From NCBI GenBank assembly GCA_024235015.1, contig JACKNG010000001.1:62001-126000 (forward strand): 64,000 nt of DNA, written 5' to 3'. The DNA is from Gammaproteobacteria bacterium. Its GTDB lineage: Bacteria > Pseudomonadota > Gammaproteobacteria > Ga0077536. Of this stretch, positions 9,300 to 16,440 are shown in pieces. The notes beneath the pieces are model-generated. The model was not told the origin of the DNA and did no database searches. It worked only from the letters and a program-made list of their open reading frames with translations. The first letter of the stretch is position 1. Each line of letters starts with the position of its first letter. Position numbers and translations under genes: made by a program.

Positions 9300-10307
9300 T
9301 CACTTGAACGTCAACACCAGCTTGCCCATCTGCTCCGATTCCAGCATGCGCCGGTGCGCGGTGACGGCCTCGGCGAACGGGTAGACGTGGTCGACGACCG
9401 GTCTGAGCTGCTCGGCGTTGATGAAATCGACCATGGCGCGGAATTCCTCCGGCCGGCCCATGGTCGTGCCCTGGATGCGCACCTGGCGGAAGAACAGCTT
9501 GGCCATGTTGAGGCCCTTGGACGGGTTGCCCTGCGTCGCTCCGAAGAAGACGTAGCGGCCGCCGTTGCCCAAGGTGTCGAGGACGTCGTTCATGCCGTCG
9601 CCGCCGGCCGAGTCGACGACCAGGTCGATGCCGCCGGTGGCCTTGGCCAATTGCTTCGCCCAGCCGTCCTCGCGGTAGTTGTAGCCGCCGCTGGCGCCGA
9701 GCGCGCGGGCGGCATCGAGCTTGGCCTGGCTGGACGAGGTGACGTAGACCTCGGCGCCGTGGTGCTTCGCCCACATCAGGGCGAAGGTCGCGCAACCGCC
9801 GCCGATCCCGGTCACCAGCACTTTCTGTCCGGCCTGGACCTCGCCGTGGGTCACGCTGGCGCGCCAGGCGGTGAGGCCGGCGAGCGGGAAAGCCGCGGCC
9901 TCGGCAAAGGAGAGATGGGCCGGCTTGGCATGGACCGAGGACTCGGGAACGCAGATGTACTCGGCGTGGGTGCCTTGATCGGGCATGCCGAGAACACGGA
10001 AGTTCGGGCCGCCGCAGCGCGGGTCGTTGCCCCATTCGAGCGCCGGGTAGATGACCACTTCCTCACCGACACGGGAGGCGGCCACCCCTGCGCCGACGGC
10101 GTCGATGACGCCGGCGCCGTCCGAGCCGGCCACCGAGGGGAACTGGATGCGCGGGTAGGCGCCGACGGTGATCCAGACGTCGCGACGGTTGAGCGCGGCG
10201 CATTTCAACTTGACGCGTACCTCGCCGGCCCTCGGTTGCGGGGTCGGCAGGTCTTCGATGGCGAGCTTGTCGGGGCCGCCGGTTTCGCGCAGGACGAGTG
10301 CTTTCAT
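9300..10307 (-). CDS. zinc-type MDR alcohol dehydrogenase/quinone oxidoreductase
   Basis: A 335-residue medium-chain dehydrogenase beginning MKALVLRETGGPDKLAIEDL. The cofactor motif is VTGIGGGCATFALMWAK and the N-terminal domain has AALNRRDVWITVG. Only one cysteine (NDPRCGG) is found where classical zinc dehydrogenases carry the structural four-Cys lobe, so a structural zinc is doubtful and it may act as a quinone- or enone-type reductase. The start lies 5 bp after the stop of the enoyl-CoA hydratase/isomerase gene, which suggests translational coupling. Its place in the operon fits oxidation or reduction of an acyl-CoA-derived alcohol or enone; the substrate is unknown. Confidence 0.82.
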   Translation of the reverse strand: MKALVLRETGGPDKLAIEDLPTPQPRAGEVRVKLKCAALNRRDVWITVGAYPRIQFPSVAGSDGAGVIDAVGAGVAASRVGEEVVIYPALEWGNDPRCGGPNFRVLGMPDQGTHAEYICVPESSVHAKPAHLSFAEAAAFPLAGLTAWRASVTHGEVQAGQKVLVTGIGGGCATFALMWAKHHGAEVYVTSSSQAKLDAARALGASGGYNYREDGWAKQLAKATGGIDLVVDSAGGDGMNDVLDTLGNGGRYVFFGATQGNPSKGLNMAKLFFRQVRIQGTTMGRPEEFRAMVDFINAEQLRPVVDHVYPFAEAVTAHRRMLESEQMGKLVLTFK

Positions 10308-10312
10308 GCTGC

Positions 10313-11104
10313 TCACTTGCCCTTGAACTCGGGCTTCTGCTTCTTGGTGAAGGCGTGGATGGCGTTGACCGAGTCCTCCGAGAAGCGTGCCAGGCCGGCG
10401 ATGGCGCGGGTTTCCATCTCCATCTGGGTTTCGAGGGTGTTGGACAGGCTGTCGGCGACCAGGCGCTTGCATTCGCCGTAGGCCAGGGTCGGGCCGTTGG
10501 CGAGCTGGTGGGCCACTTCCATCACGCGGCTCATGAGCTGGTCGTCGGGAACGACTTCGTTGACCAGCCCCCACTCCTTGGCCTGTTCTGCCGTCAGCAG
10601 GTCGTTCATGTAGATGAGCTGCATGGCCTTCACGTGGCCGACCAGGCGCGGCAGGAAGTAGGTGCTGGAACCGTCGGGCGAAACGCCGGCGCGGGTGTAG
10701 GCCATGGTGAACTTGGCCGACTCGGCGGCGAAGACCATGTCGCCGCAGATGGCCATGGAGAAGCCGGCGCCGGCCGCGATGCCGTTGACGGCGACGAGGA
10801 AGGGCGCGTTCATGCGCGAGAAACGCGAGATCGCGGCGTGCAGGCCGGTGGTGGCATAGCGCATGTACTCGGCCATGCCCTCCCCTTGCGCGGCGAAGGT
10901 GTGCAGGTCACCGCCGGCGGAGAACATCTTGCCCTTGGCGGTGAACACCACGCAGCGCACGTCGGGGTTGGAGTCGCAGTGCGTCGCGACCTTGACCAGT
11001 TCCTCGGCCATGGTGCCGTTGAGGCTGTTGGCGGCATCCGGGCGATTGAGCGAGACGATGGCCACGCCGCCGTCGCGTTCGAAGGTGATGGTTTCGAAGT
11101 TCAT
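10313..11104 (-). CDS. enoyl-CoA hydratase/isomerase, PaaG-like
   Basis: A 263-residue crotonase-fold enzyme. The oxyanion-hole segments FSAGGDL and NGIAAGAGFSMA are present. Of the two crotonase glutamates, the first position reads Ser (GFSMA) and the second reads Asp (GVSPDGSSTYFLPRLVG), which is the PaaG-like pattern of enoyl-CoA isomerases rather than of classic hydratases. An isomerase activity is therefore more likely than hydration, though I cannot test this. GGGGAGG precedes the ATG at 11104, which overlaps the stop codon of the DUF1289 gene by 4 bp (ATGA). Confidence 0.86.
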   Translation of the reverse strand: MNFETITFERDGGVAIVSLNRPDAANSLNGTMAEELVKVATHCDSNPDVRCVVFTAKGKMFSAGGDLHTFAAQGEGMAEYMRYATTGLHAAISRFSRMNAPFLVAVNGIAAGAGFSMAICGDMVFAAESAKFTMAYTRAGVSPDGSSTYFLPRLVGHVKAMQLIYMNDLLTAEQAKEWGLVNEVVPDDQLMSRVMEVAHQLANGPTLAYGECKRLVADSLSNTLETQMEMETRAIAGLARFSEDSVNAIHAFTKKQKPEFKGK

Positions 11105-11334
11105 GCGGTTCCTCCCCGCTTGGTCGGTTCTTGTCGGTCTGTCTGTTCGGTGTCGAGCGTCGCCTCGAAGGCGACGCGGCGGCGTTCGAGCTCGCCCATG
11201 ATCGCATGCCGCTGGTCTGCCGTGTAACGCAACCAACCGGCGATTTCCTCCAGGGTGCGCTGGCAGCCGATGCAACGGCGGAGCGCCGGGTTGATGCTGC
11301 ACACCCCGATGCAGGGCGATTCCACCGCGCTCAT
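11101..11334 (-). CDS. DUF1289 small cysteine-motif protein
   Basis: A 77-residue protein with the DUF1289 signature SPCIGVCSINPALRRCIGC at its N-terminus: four cysteines spaced like a small metal-binding knuckle, then RTLEEIAGWLRYT. The C-terminal half is charged and probably helical. DUF1289 proteins are widespread in proteobacteria and of unknown biochemical function. Here the gene overlaps both neighbours by 4 bp (the cobalamin-binding protein upstream, the crotonase downstream), so translation is tightly coupled within the icmF operon. That fixed position suggests a role linked to the pathway or to metal/cofactor supply, which is inference. Confidence 0.85.
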   Translation of the reverse strand: MSAVESPCIGVCSINPALRRCIGCQRTLEEIAGWLRYTADQRHAIMGELERRRVAFEATLDTEQTDRQEPTKRGGTA

Positions 11335-12188
11335 GCCGCGGTCTCCAGCAGGCGCGGGGCCGTGCCGGCCAGGTAGTCGAGGCCCGCCACGGCGCGGCTG
11401 CCGTACCAGGACAGCATCTCGCCGTCGACCAGGTGGACCCGGCCCGGCGCGGCGCAGGTCGCCTCCAGCTCGGCGACGTGCTTGTCACGGAACGGGTACG
11501 GCTCGCTGCTGAGCAGGACGAGGTCGGGTTCGAGGCTGGCCAGTTCGGCTGCGGCGACCTGCGGATAGCGGGCGCCGTCGTGCGGCCTGACCACCTGCCA
11601 CTGCACCAGGCCGAGCATGCGTGCGATGTAGGTGTCGGCGGAAATGCTCATCCAGGGCTGGCGCCAGATCAGGTACAGCACGCGCCGCGGTGGCAGTTCA
11701 GCGGCGACCGCGGCGAGCCGCGCACGTGCCGCGCAGAAGCGCTCGCCGAGCCGCGCGGCCTCGCGCTCGCGGCCGAAGATCGTGCCGAGCAGGCGATACA
11801 GCTCGAGGTTGTCGTCCGGCGCGTTGGGATGGGTGACCACGACGTGCGGCACGAATTCGCAGAGCGCCTCGTAGGTCGCGCGTTCGTTCTCGTCGACGTT
11901 GACGATGACGTGGCTGGGCGCGAGCGCGCGCAGCGCCGCGAGGTCGACGTCCTTGGTGCCGCCGAGCTTGGGCACGGCGCGCACCGCCCCGCGCGGATGG
12001 ATGCAGAAACCGGTGCGGCCGACGACCTGCTCGCCGAGCCCGAGCTCGAACAACAGCTCGGTGATGCTCGGTACCAGGGCGACGATGCGCGCGTCGTCGC
12101 CGGCGCGCGCATGGGCCTGGCCGATGGCATCCGTCACCACGGCGTTGCCGCGCGTAGCGCGCTCACATGTTGCGGCGATACTCGCCAC
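11331..12188 (-). CDS. cobalamin-binding protein, BtuF/helical-backbone receptor family
   Basis: Up to 285 residues with the fold of periplasmic vitamin B12/siderophore receptors: RIVALVPSITELLFELG, GRTGFCIHP, the PKLGGTKDVD segment and DLVLLSSEPYPF are typical of BtuF-like proteins. The start is uncertain. The ATG at 12188 lies 26 bp inside the mutase gene, whereas GTG codons at 12140 and 12137 would remove that overlap; neither has a clear ribosome binding site. No signal peptide is apparent from any of these starts, unlike true BtuF, so it may act in the cytoplasm, for instance handling B12 for the adjacent IcmF mutase. That role is inferred from position and family. Confidence 0.78.
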   Translation of the reverse strand: MASIAATCERATRGNAVVTDAIGQAHARAGDDARIVALVPSITELLFELGLGEQVVGRTGFCIHPRGAVRAVPKLGGTKDVDLAALRALAPSHVIVNVDENERATYEALCEFVPHVVVTHPNAPDDNLELYRLLGTIFGREREAARLGERFCAARARLAAVAAELPPRRVLYLIWRQPWMSISADTYIARMLGLVQWQVVRPHDGARYPQVAAAELASLEPDLVLLSSEPYPFRDKHVAELEATCAAPGRVHLVDGEMLSWYGSRAVAGLDYLAGTAPRLLETAA

Positions 12189-15100
12189 CGACGTCGTAGA
12201 GCGCGCCGGAGACCTGGCCGAGCGAGGCGTGCTTGACCGTCTCCATCAACTCCGCGAAGCAGTTGCCGCGCTGGCGCGCGACGTCCTGCAGGGCGTGCAG
12301 GCGCTCGCCCGCCTCGCCGGCATGGATGGCGTGGAAGTTGCGCACCGAGTGGATCTGGTCGTTCTTCTCGGCATCCGAGGAACGCATCAGCTCGAGTTCG
12401 GTGACCTCGTCCTCCTCGCCTTCCTTGGGCAGGAAGGTGTTGACGCCGATCAGCGGCAGCGAGCCGTCGTGCTTCTTGTGCTCGTAGTAGAGGCTTTCCT
12501 CCTGGATCTTCGAGCGCTGGTACATGGTGTCCATCGCGCCCAGCACGCCGCCACGCGAAGAGATGTTCTCGAACTCCTGGTAGACGGCCTCCTCCACCAG
12601 GTCGGTCATCGCGTTGATGATGAACGAGCCCTGCCAGGGGTTCTCGCAGAAGTTGAGGCCGAACTCGCGGTTGATGATGAGCTGGATGGCGACCGCGCGC
12701 CGCACCGAGGCCTCGGTCGGCGTGGTGATGGCCTCGTCGTAGGCATTGGTGTGCAGGCTGTTGGTGTTGTCGAACAGCGCGTAGAGGGCCTGCAAGGTGG
12801 TGCGGATGTCGTTGAAGCTGATCTCCTGGGCGTGCAGCGAGCGGCCCGAAGTCTGGGTGTGGTACTTGAGCATCTGGCTGCGCGGGCTGGCGCCGTAGCG
12901 CTCGCGCATGGCGCGTGCCCAGATGCGCCGCGCGACGCGACCGATCACGCTGTACTCCGGGTCCATGCCGTTGGAGAAGAAGAACGACAGGTTGGGCGCG
13001 AAGTCGTCGATGTCCATGCCGCGGGCGAGGTAGTACTCGACGATGGTGAACCCGTTGGCCAGCGTGAAGGCGAGCTGGCTGATGGGGTTCGCGCCGGCTT
13101 CGGCGATGTGGTAGCCCGAGATCGACACCGAGTAGAAGTTGCGCACGCCGTGGTCGACGAAGTAGGCCTGCACGTCACCCATCATCTTCATGGCGAACTC
13201 GGTGGAGAAGATGCAGGTGTTCTGCGCCTGGTCTTCCTTGAGGATGTCGGCCTGCACGGTGCCGCGCACGGTCTTGAGCGTCTCGGCCTTGATGCGCGCG
13301 TAGGTCTCGGCGTCGACCACGGCCTCGCCGGAGATGCCGAGCAGGCCGAGGCCGAGGCCGTCGTTACCGGCCGGCAGCTCGCCGCGGTAGACCGGGCGCT
13401 CGCGGCCTTCGAAGTACTTCGCAATCTTCTTCTCGGCCTCCGCCCACTGCCCCGTTTCCTTGAGGTGTTTCTCGACCTGCTGGTCGATGGCGGCGTTCAT
13501 GAAGAAGGCCAGGATGATCGGCGCCGGGCCGTTGATGGTCATCGACACCGAGGTCTTGGGTGAGCAGAGATCAAAGCCCGAGTAGAGCTTCTTGGCGTCG
13601 TCGACCGAGGCGATGGACACGCCCGAGTTGCCGACCTTGCCGTAGATGTCGGGCCGCTCGTGCGGGTCTTCGCCGTACAGCGTGACCGAGTCGAAGGCGG
13701 TCGACAGGCGCGCCGCGGGCTGGCCCTGCGAGAGGTAGTGGAAGCGGCGGTTGGTGCGTTCCGGGGTGCCCTCGCCGGCGAACATGCGGGTCGGGTCCTC
13801 GCCCTCGCGGCGGTAGGGGAAGGTGCCGCCGGTGTAGGGATAGGCGCCGGGCAGGTTCTCGCGCATGAGGAAGCGCAGCAGGTCGCCCCAGCCGTCGAAC
13901 TTCGGCGGCGCGATCTTGGGCACGCGCTGGTGGGACAGCGTCTCGCGGTAGTTCGAGCCGCGGATCTCGCGCCCGCGCACCTGATAGCAGTACTCCTCGT
14001 CGGTGATGCCCTTGAGCCGTTCCGGCCACTCCATCAGCAGCTGGCGGGGCTCGGCGCCGAGATCGTCCAGCGCCGCGTTGTAACGCTGGCGCAGCAGCTG
14101 CAGGGTGCGGTCACCACCCTCGGTCAGCGCGTTCTGCGCATAGGCTTCGAGGCGGCCCGGCAGGGCCGTGTCGTCGAGGCTCTTCAGGGTCTCCCAGGTG
14201 TGCTGGGCACGGTTGGCGGCCTCGGCGAGCGTTTCGATGCGGTCGTTGATCGAACGGCCCTGCTCGGCGATCTCGGCCAGGTAGCGCACGCGTGCCGGCG
14301 GGATCAGCACGGTGGCACGCGGTTCGCGCAGGTCGGTGTCGAGTTCCGGCGCCCAGGTCGCGGCGGCGAGCTCGAGCTTGGCGGCGATGCGCCGGCACAG
14401 ATTGACGAACATCCAGGTCAGGCCGGGATCGTTGAACTGGCTGGCGATGGTCGGGAAGACCGGGATGTCCTCGTCCTTGATGTCGAAGTTCTGGTGGTTG
14501 CGCTTCCACTGCTTGCGCACGTCGCGCAGCGCGTCCTCGGCACCGCGCTTGTCGAACTTGTTCAAGATGACGATGTCGGCGAAGTCGAGCATGTCGATCT
14601 TCTCGAGCTGGCTGGCCGCGCCGTACTCGCTGGTCATGACGTAGAGCGGCAGGTCGACGAGGTCGACGATCTCCGAGTCGCTCTGGCCGATGCCGGCGGT
14701 CTCGACGATGACGAGGTCGAAGCCCGAGCCCTTGAGACAGGCGATGGCGTCGGCCAGCATGGCGCTGGTCGAGAGGTGCTGCCGGCGCGTCGCCATCGAG
14801 CGCATGTAGAGATTCTCGTGGCGCAGCGAGTTCATGCGGATACGGTCGCCGAGCAGTGCGCCCCCGGTGCGCCGGCGGGTCGGGTCGACGGCCAGTACCG
14901 CGATCTTGCGCTCGGGGAAGTACTGGCAGAAACGCGACAGGATCTCGTCGGTGACCGAGCTCTTGCCGGCGCCGCCGGTGCCGGTGATGCCGACCACCGG
15001 CACGTTGCGCGCGGCCATGCGCCATTCCTTGCGCAGGGTCTCCAGACGCCCCTCGGGGATGATGCCGTCCTCGAGCGCCGAGAGCATCTGGGCGATGGAG

Positions 15101-15609
15101 AGGAAGTCCTCGTGGCTGGCCCGTTCGGGCACGTCGCTGGCGCGGCGCGCGCGCTCGGTGCGCTGCACGAGATCCTCGATCATGCCCTTGAGGCCGAGCT
15201 TCATGCCGTCGTGCGGGTGGTAGATGCGTTCGACGCCGTAGGCCTGCAGGTCGGCGATCTCCTCGGGCGTGATGGTGCCGCCACCGCCGCCGAACACGCG
15301 CACGTGGCCGGCGCCGGCTTCACGCAGCATGTCGACCATGTAGCGGAAATACTCGTTGTGGCCGCCCTGGTAGGAGCTGATGGCGATGCCGTCGGCATCC
15401 TCCTGGATGGCGGCGCGGACGACGTCGGCGACCGAGCGGTTGTGGCCGAGGTGTACGACCTCCACGCCCTCGCCCTGGATCAGGCGGCGCATGACGTTGA
15501 TGGCGGCATCGTGGCCGTCGAACAGCGAAGCGGCGGTGACGAAACGCAGCGGCGTGGCATCGGCCGCGGCCTGCGGGGTGGCGTGGAAATCCTGGGCGCG
15601 GGTGCTCAT
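12163..15609 (-). CDS. icmF: fused isobutyryl-CoA mutase IcmF (B12 domain + G-protein chaperone + mutase)
   Basis: An 1148-residue adenosylcobalamin enzyme that interconverts isobutyryl-CoA and n-butyryl-CoA (some homologues also act on isovaleryl- or pivalyl-CoA). Domain order is that of IcmF. The N-terminal B12-binding domain has DGHDAAINVM (His33 the likely cobalt ligand), SSYQGGH and FGGGGGT. A MeaI-type GTPase follows, with P-loop GITGTGGAGKSS (about 207-218), ETAGIGQSD (303-311) and NKFD (350-353). The mutase barrel contains FAGEGTPERTNRRFHYLS, STAFDSVTLYG and KVGNSGVSIA, which match IcmF rather than methylmalonyl-CoA mutase. The start is 1 bp from the stop of the TetR gene and is preceded by CGGAG, so the two are coupled. 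Confidence 0.95.
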   Translation of the reverse strand: MSTRAQDFHATPQAAADATPLRFVTAASLFDGHDAAINVMRRLIQGEGVEVVHLGHNRSVADVVRAAIQEDADGIAISSYQGGHNEYFRYMVDMLREAGAGHVRVFGGGGGTITPEEIADLQAYGVERIYHPHDGMKLGLKGMIEDLVQRTERARRASDVPERASHEDFLSIAQMLSALEDGIIPEGRLETLRKEWRMAARNVPVVGITGTGGAGKSSVTDEILSRFCQYFPERKIAVLAVDPTRRRTGGALLGDRIRMNSLRHENLYMRSMATRRQHLSTSAMLADAIACLKGSGFDLVIVETAGIGQSDSEIVDLVDLPLYVMTSEYGAASQLEKIDMLDFADIVILNKFDKRGAEDALRDVRKQWKRNHQNFDIKDEDIPVFPTIASQFNDPGLTWMFVNLCRRIAAKLELAAATWAPELDTDLREPRATVLIPPARVRYLAEIAEQGRSINDRIETLAEAANRAQHTWETLKSLDDTALPGRLEAYAQNALTEGGDRTLQLLRQRYNAALDDLGAEPRQLLMEWPERLKGITDEEYCYQVRGREIRGSNYRETLSHQRVPKIAPPKFDGWGDLLRFLMRENLPGAYPYTGGTFPYRREGEDPTRMFAGEGTPERTNRRFHYLSQGQPAARLSTAFDSVTLYGEDPHERPDIYGKVGNSGVSIASVDDAKKLYSGFDLCSPKTSVSMTINGPAPIILAFFMNAAIDQQVEKHLKETGQWAEAEKKIAKYFEGRERPVYRGELPAGNDGLGLGLLGISGEAVVDAETYARIKAETLKTVRGTVQADILKEDQAQNTCIFSTEFAMKMMGDVQAYFVDHGVRNFYSVSISGYHIAEAGANPISQLAFTLANGFTIVEYYLARGMDIDDFAPNLSFFFSNGMDPEYSVIGRVARRIWARAMRERYGASPRSQMLKYHTQTSGRSLHAQEISFNDIRTTLQALYALFDNTNSLHTNAYDEAITTPTEASVRRAVAIQLIINREFGLNFCENPWQGSFIINAMTDLVEEAVYQEFENISSRGGVLGAMDTMYQRSKIQEESLYYEHKKHDGSLPLIGVNTFLPKEGEEDEVTELELMRSSDAEKNDQIHSVRNFHAIHAGEAGERLHALQDVARQRGNCFAELMETVKHASLGQVSGALYDVGGEYRRNM

Positions 15610-15610
15610 G

Positions 15611-16261
15611 TCAGTTCTCCGTGAGCCGGGGCGGTTGCAGGGCCCGGGCAGTTTGTCGCTTCAACGATTCGTGCAGGAAGTGCAGGTGCTCGGCGGCGTC
15701 GGGGGTGACCAGCCACTGGTAGACGATGCCGATGATGGCGGCGCAGAACTGCTCCGCCGTCCCCAGGGTGTCTACCGCGGGGTCGATGCTGCCGGCCGCG
15801 ATGCCCTTCTCGATCCAGGCCACCACGTCGCGGCGGCGACGTTCGTGGATGTTGGCCACGACGCGCTTGAGCTCGGCGTCGGGGCCGGTCGATTCGAACC
15901 ACAGGATGTAGAAGGCGCGGATGGCGTCCGAACCCTCGACGACGAAGCGGTAGTGGGCGTCGGTTGCTGCTTCGATCGCGGCCAGGCCGACCTTGTCGCG
16001 GGTGGCGCCGCGCAGGGCGGTGAGCCACGATTCCCCGATCGCGCGGATGAGGAACGCGAACAGGCCGCCCTTGTTGCCGAAGCGGTAGCTGGCCAGCCCG
16101 CGGCTATAGCCGGCGCGTTCGCCGACGTCCTTGAGCGTGGTGCCGCTGCTGCCGCGCTCGCAGATCAGGGCGACGGCGGCATCGAGCATGCGGGCGTCAG
16201 ACAGCGCGGTGCGCTCGGCCTGGGTACGGCGTTCGACTTCGCTGACGGCGCTGGATTGCAT
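15611..16261 (-). CDS. TetR family transcriptional regulator of the icmF operon
   Basis: A 216-residue regulator with an N-terminal TetR helix-turn-helix: MLDAAVALICERGSSGTTL, then DVGERAGYSRGLASYRFGNK (recognition helix). The rest is helical with aromatic residues, as expected of a ligand pocket, probably for an acyl-CoA. It is the first gene of the leftward operon and its stop is 1 bp from the icmF start. A palindromic candidate operator lies 26-46 bp upstream of its start codon, which suggests negative autoregulation of the whole operon, relieved by a pathway intermediate. The ligand is unknown. Confidence 0.88.
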   Translation of the reverse strand: MQSSAVSEVERRTQAERTALSDARMLDAAVALICERGSSGTTLKDVGERAGYSRGLASYRFGNKGGLFAFLIRAIGESWLTALRGATRDKVGLAAIEAATDAHYRFVVEGSDAIRAFYILWFESTGPDAELKRVVANIHERRRRDVVAWIEKGIAAGSIDPAVDTLGTAEQFCAAIIGIVYQWLVTPDAAEHLHFLHESLKRQTARALQPPRLTEN

Positions 16262-16286
16262 GACCCGGCAGTATGCAGGCCATCAT

Positions 16287-16307
16287 ACTTGTTTGCAACA
16301 AGCAAGT
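16287..16307. promoter_or_regulatory. candidate TetR operator (nested palindromes)
   Basis: CTTGTTTGCAACAAG (16288-16302) is a perfect 6-3-6 palindrome, and ACTTG at 16287-16291 pairs with CAAGT at 16303-16307. A further dyad, GTATG...CATAC, lies at 16271-16288. The site lies between the TetR start (16261) and the divergent GGDEF-EAL gene, the usual place for an autoregulatory TetR operator. Confidence 0.6.
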
Positions 16308-16347
16308 GACTGTCCATGTCCAAGGCGCTGCGGCTTGACCCTCATGA

Positions 16348-16361
16348 AGGGGAAAACCCCT
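16348..16361. promoter_or_regulatory. short perfect dyad in the leader of the GGDEF-EAL gene
   Basis: AGGGGAAAACCCCT is a perfect 5-bp inverted repeat around AAAA, 80 bp before the start codon at 16441 and shortly after a TTGACC hexamer at 16335-16340. It could be an operator or a leader hairpin. No convincing -10 element is seen at the right distance, so the role is open. Confidence 0.3.
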
Positions 16362-16440
16362 GGTACGCACGCTGCGCTTGCGTGCAGCGCCGCATTTTCT
16401 GGTAGCTTGGACCCGTCCCACGTTTTCGAGTCCGTCGTCG

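Noticed and set aside
12141..12188. N-terminal extension of the cobalamin-binding protein as a signal peptide
   Set aside because: The extension MASIAATCERATRGNA has no hydrophobic core and overlaps the mutase gene; GTG starts at 12140 or 12137 are also possible.
13660..15624. Long open frame on the plus strand opposite icmF
   Set aside because: Low-complexity Val/Ala/Gly/Arg-rich translation with no motif, opposite a gene with clear domains; typical shadow frame in high-GC DNA.
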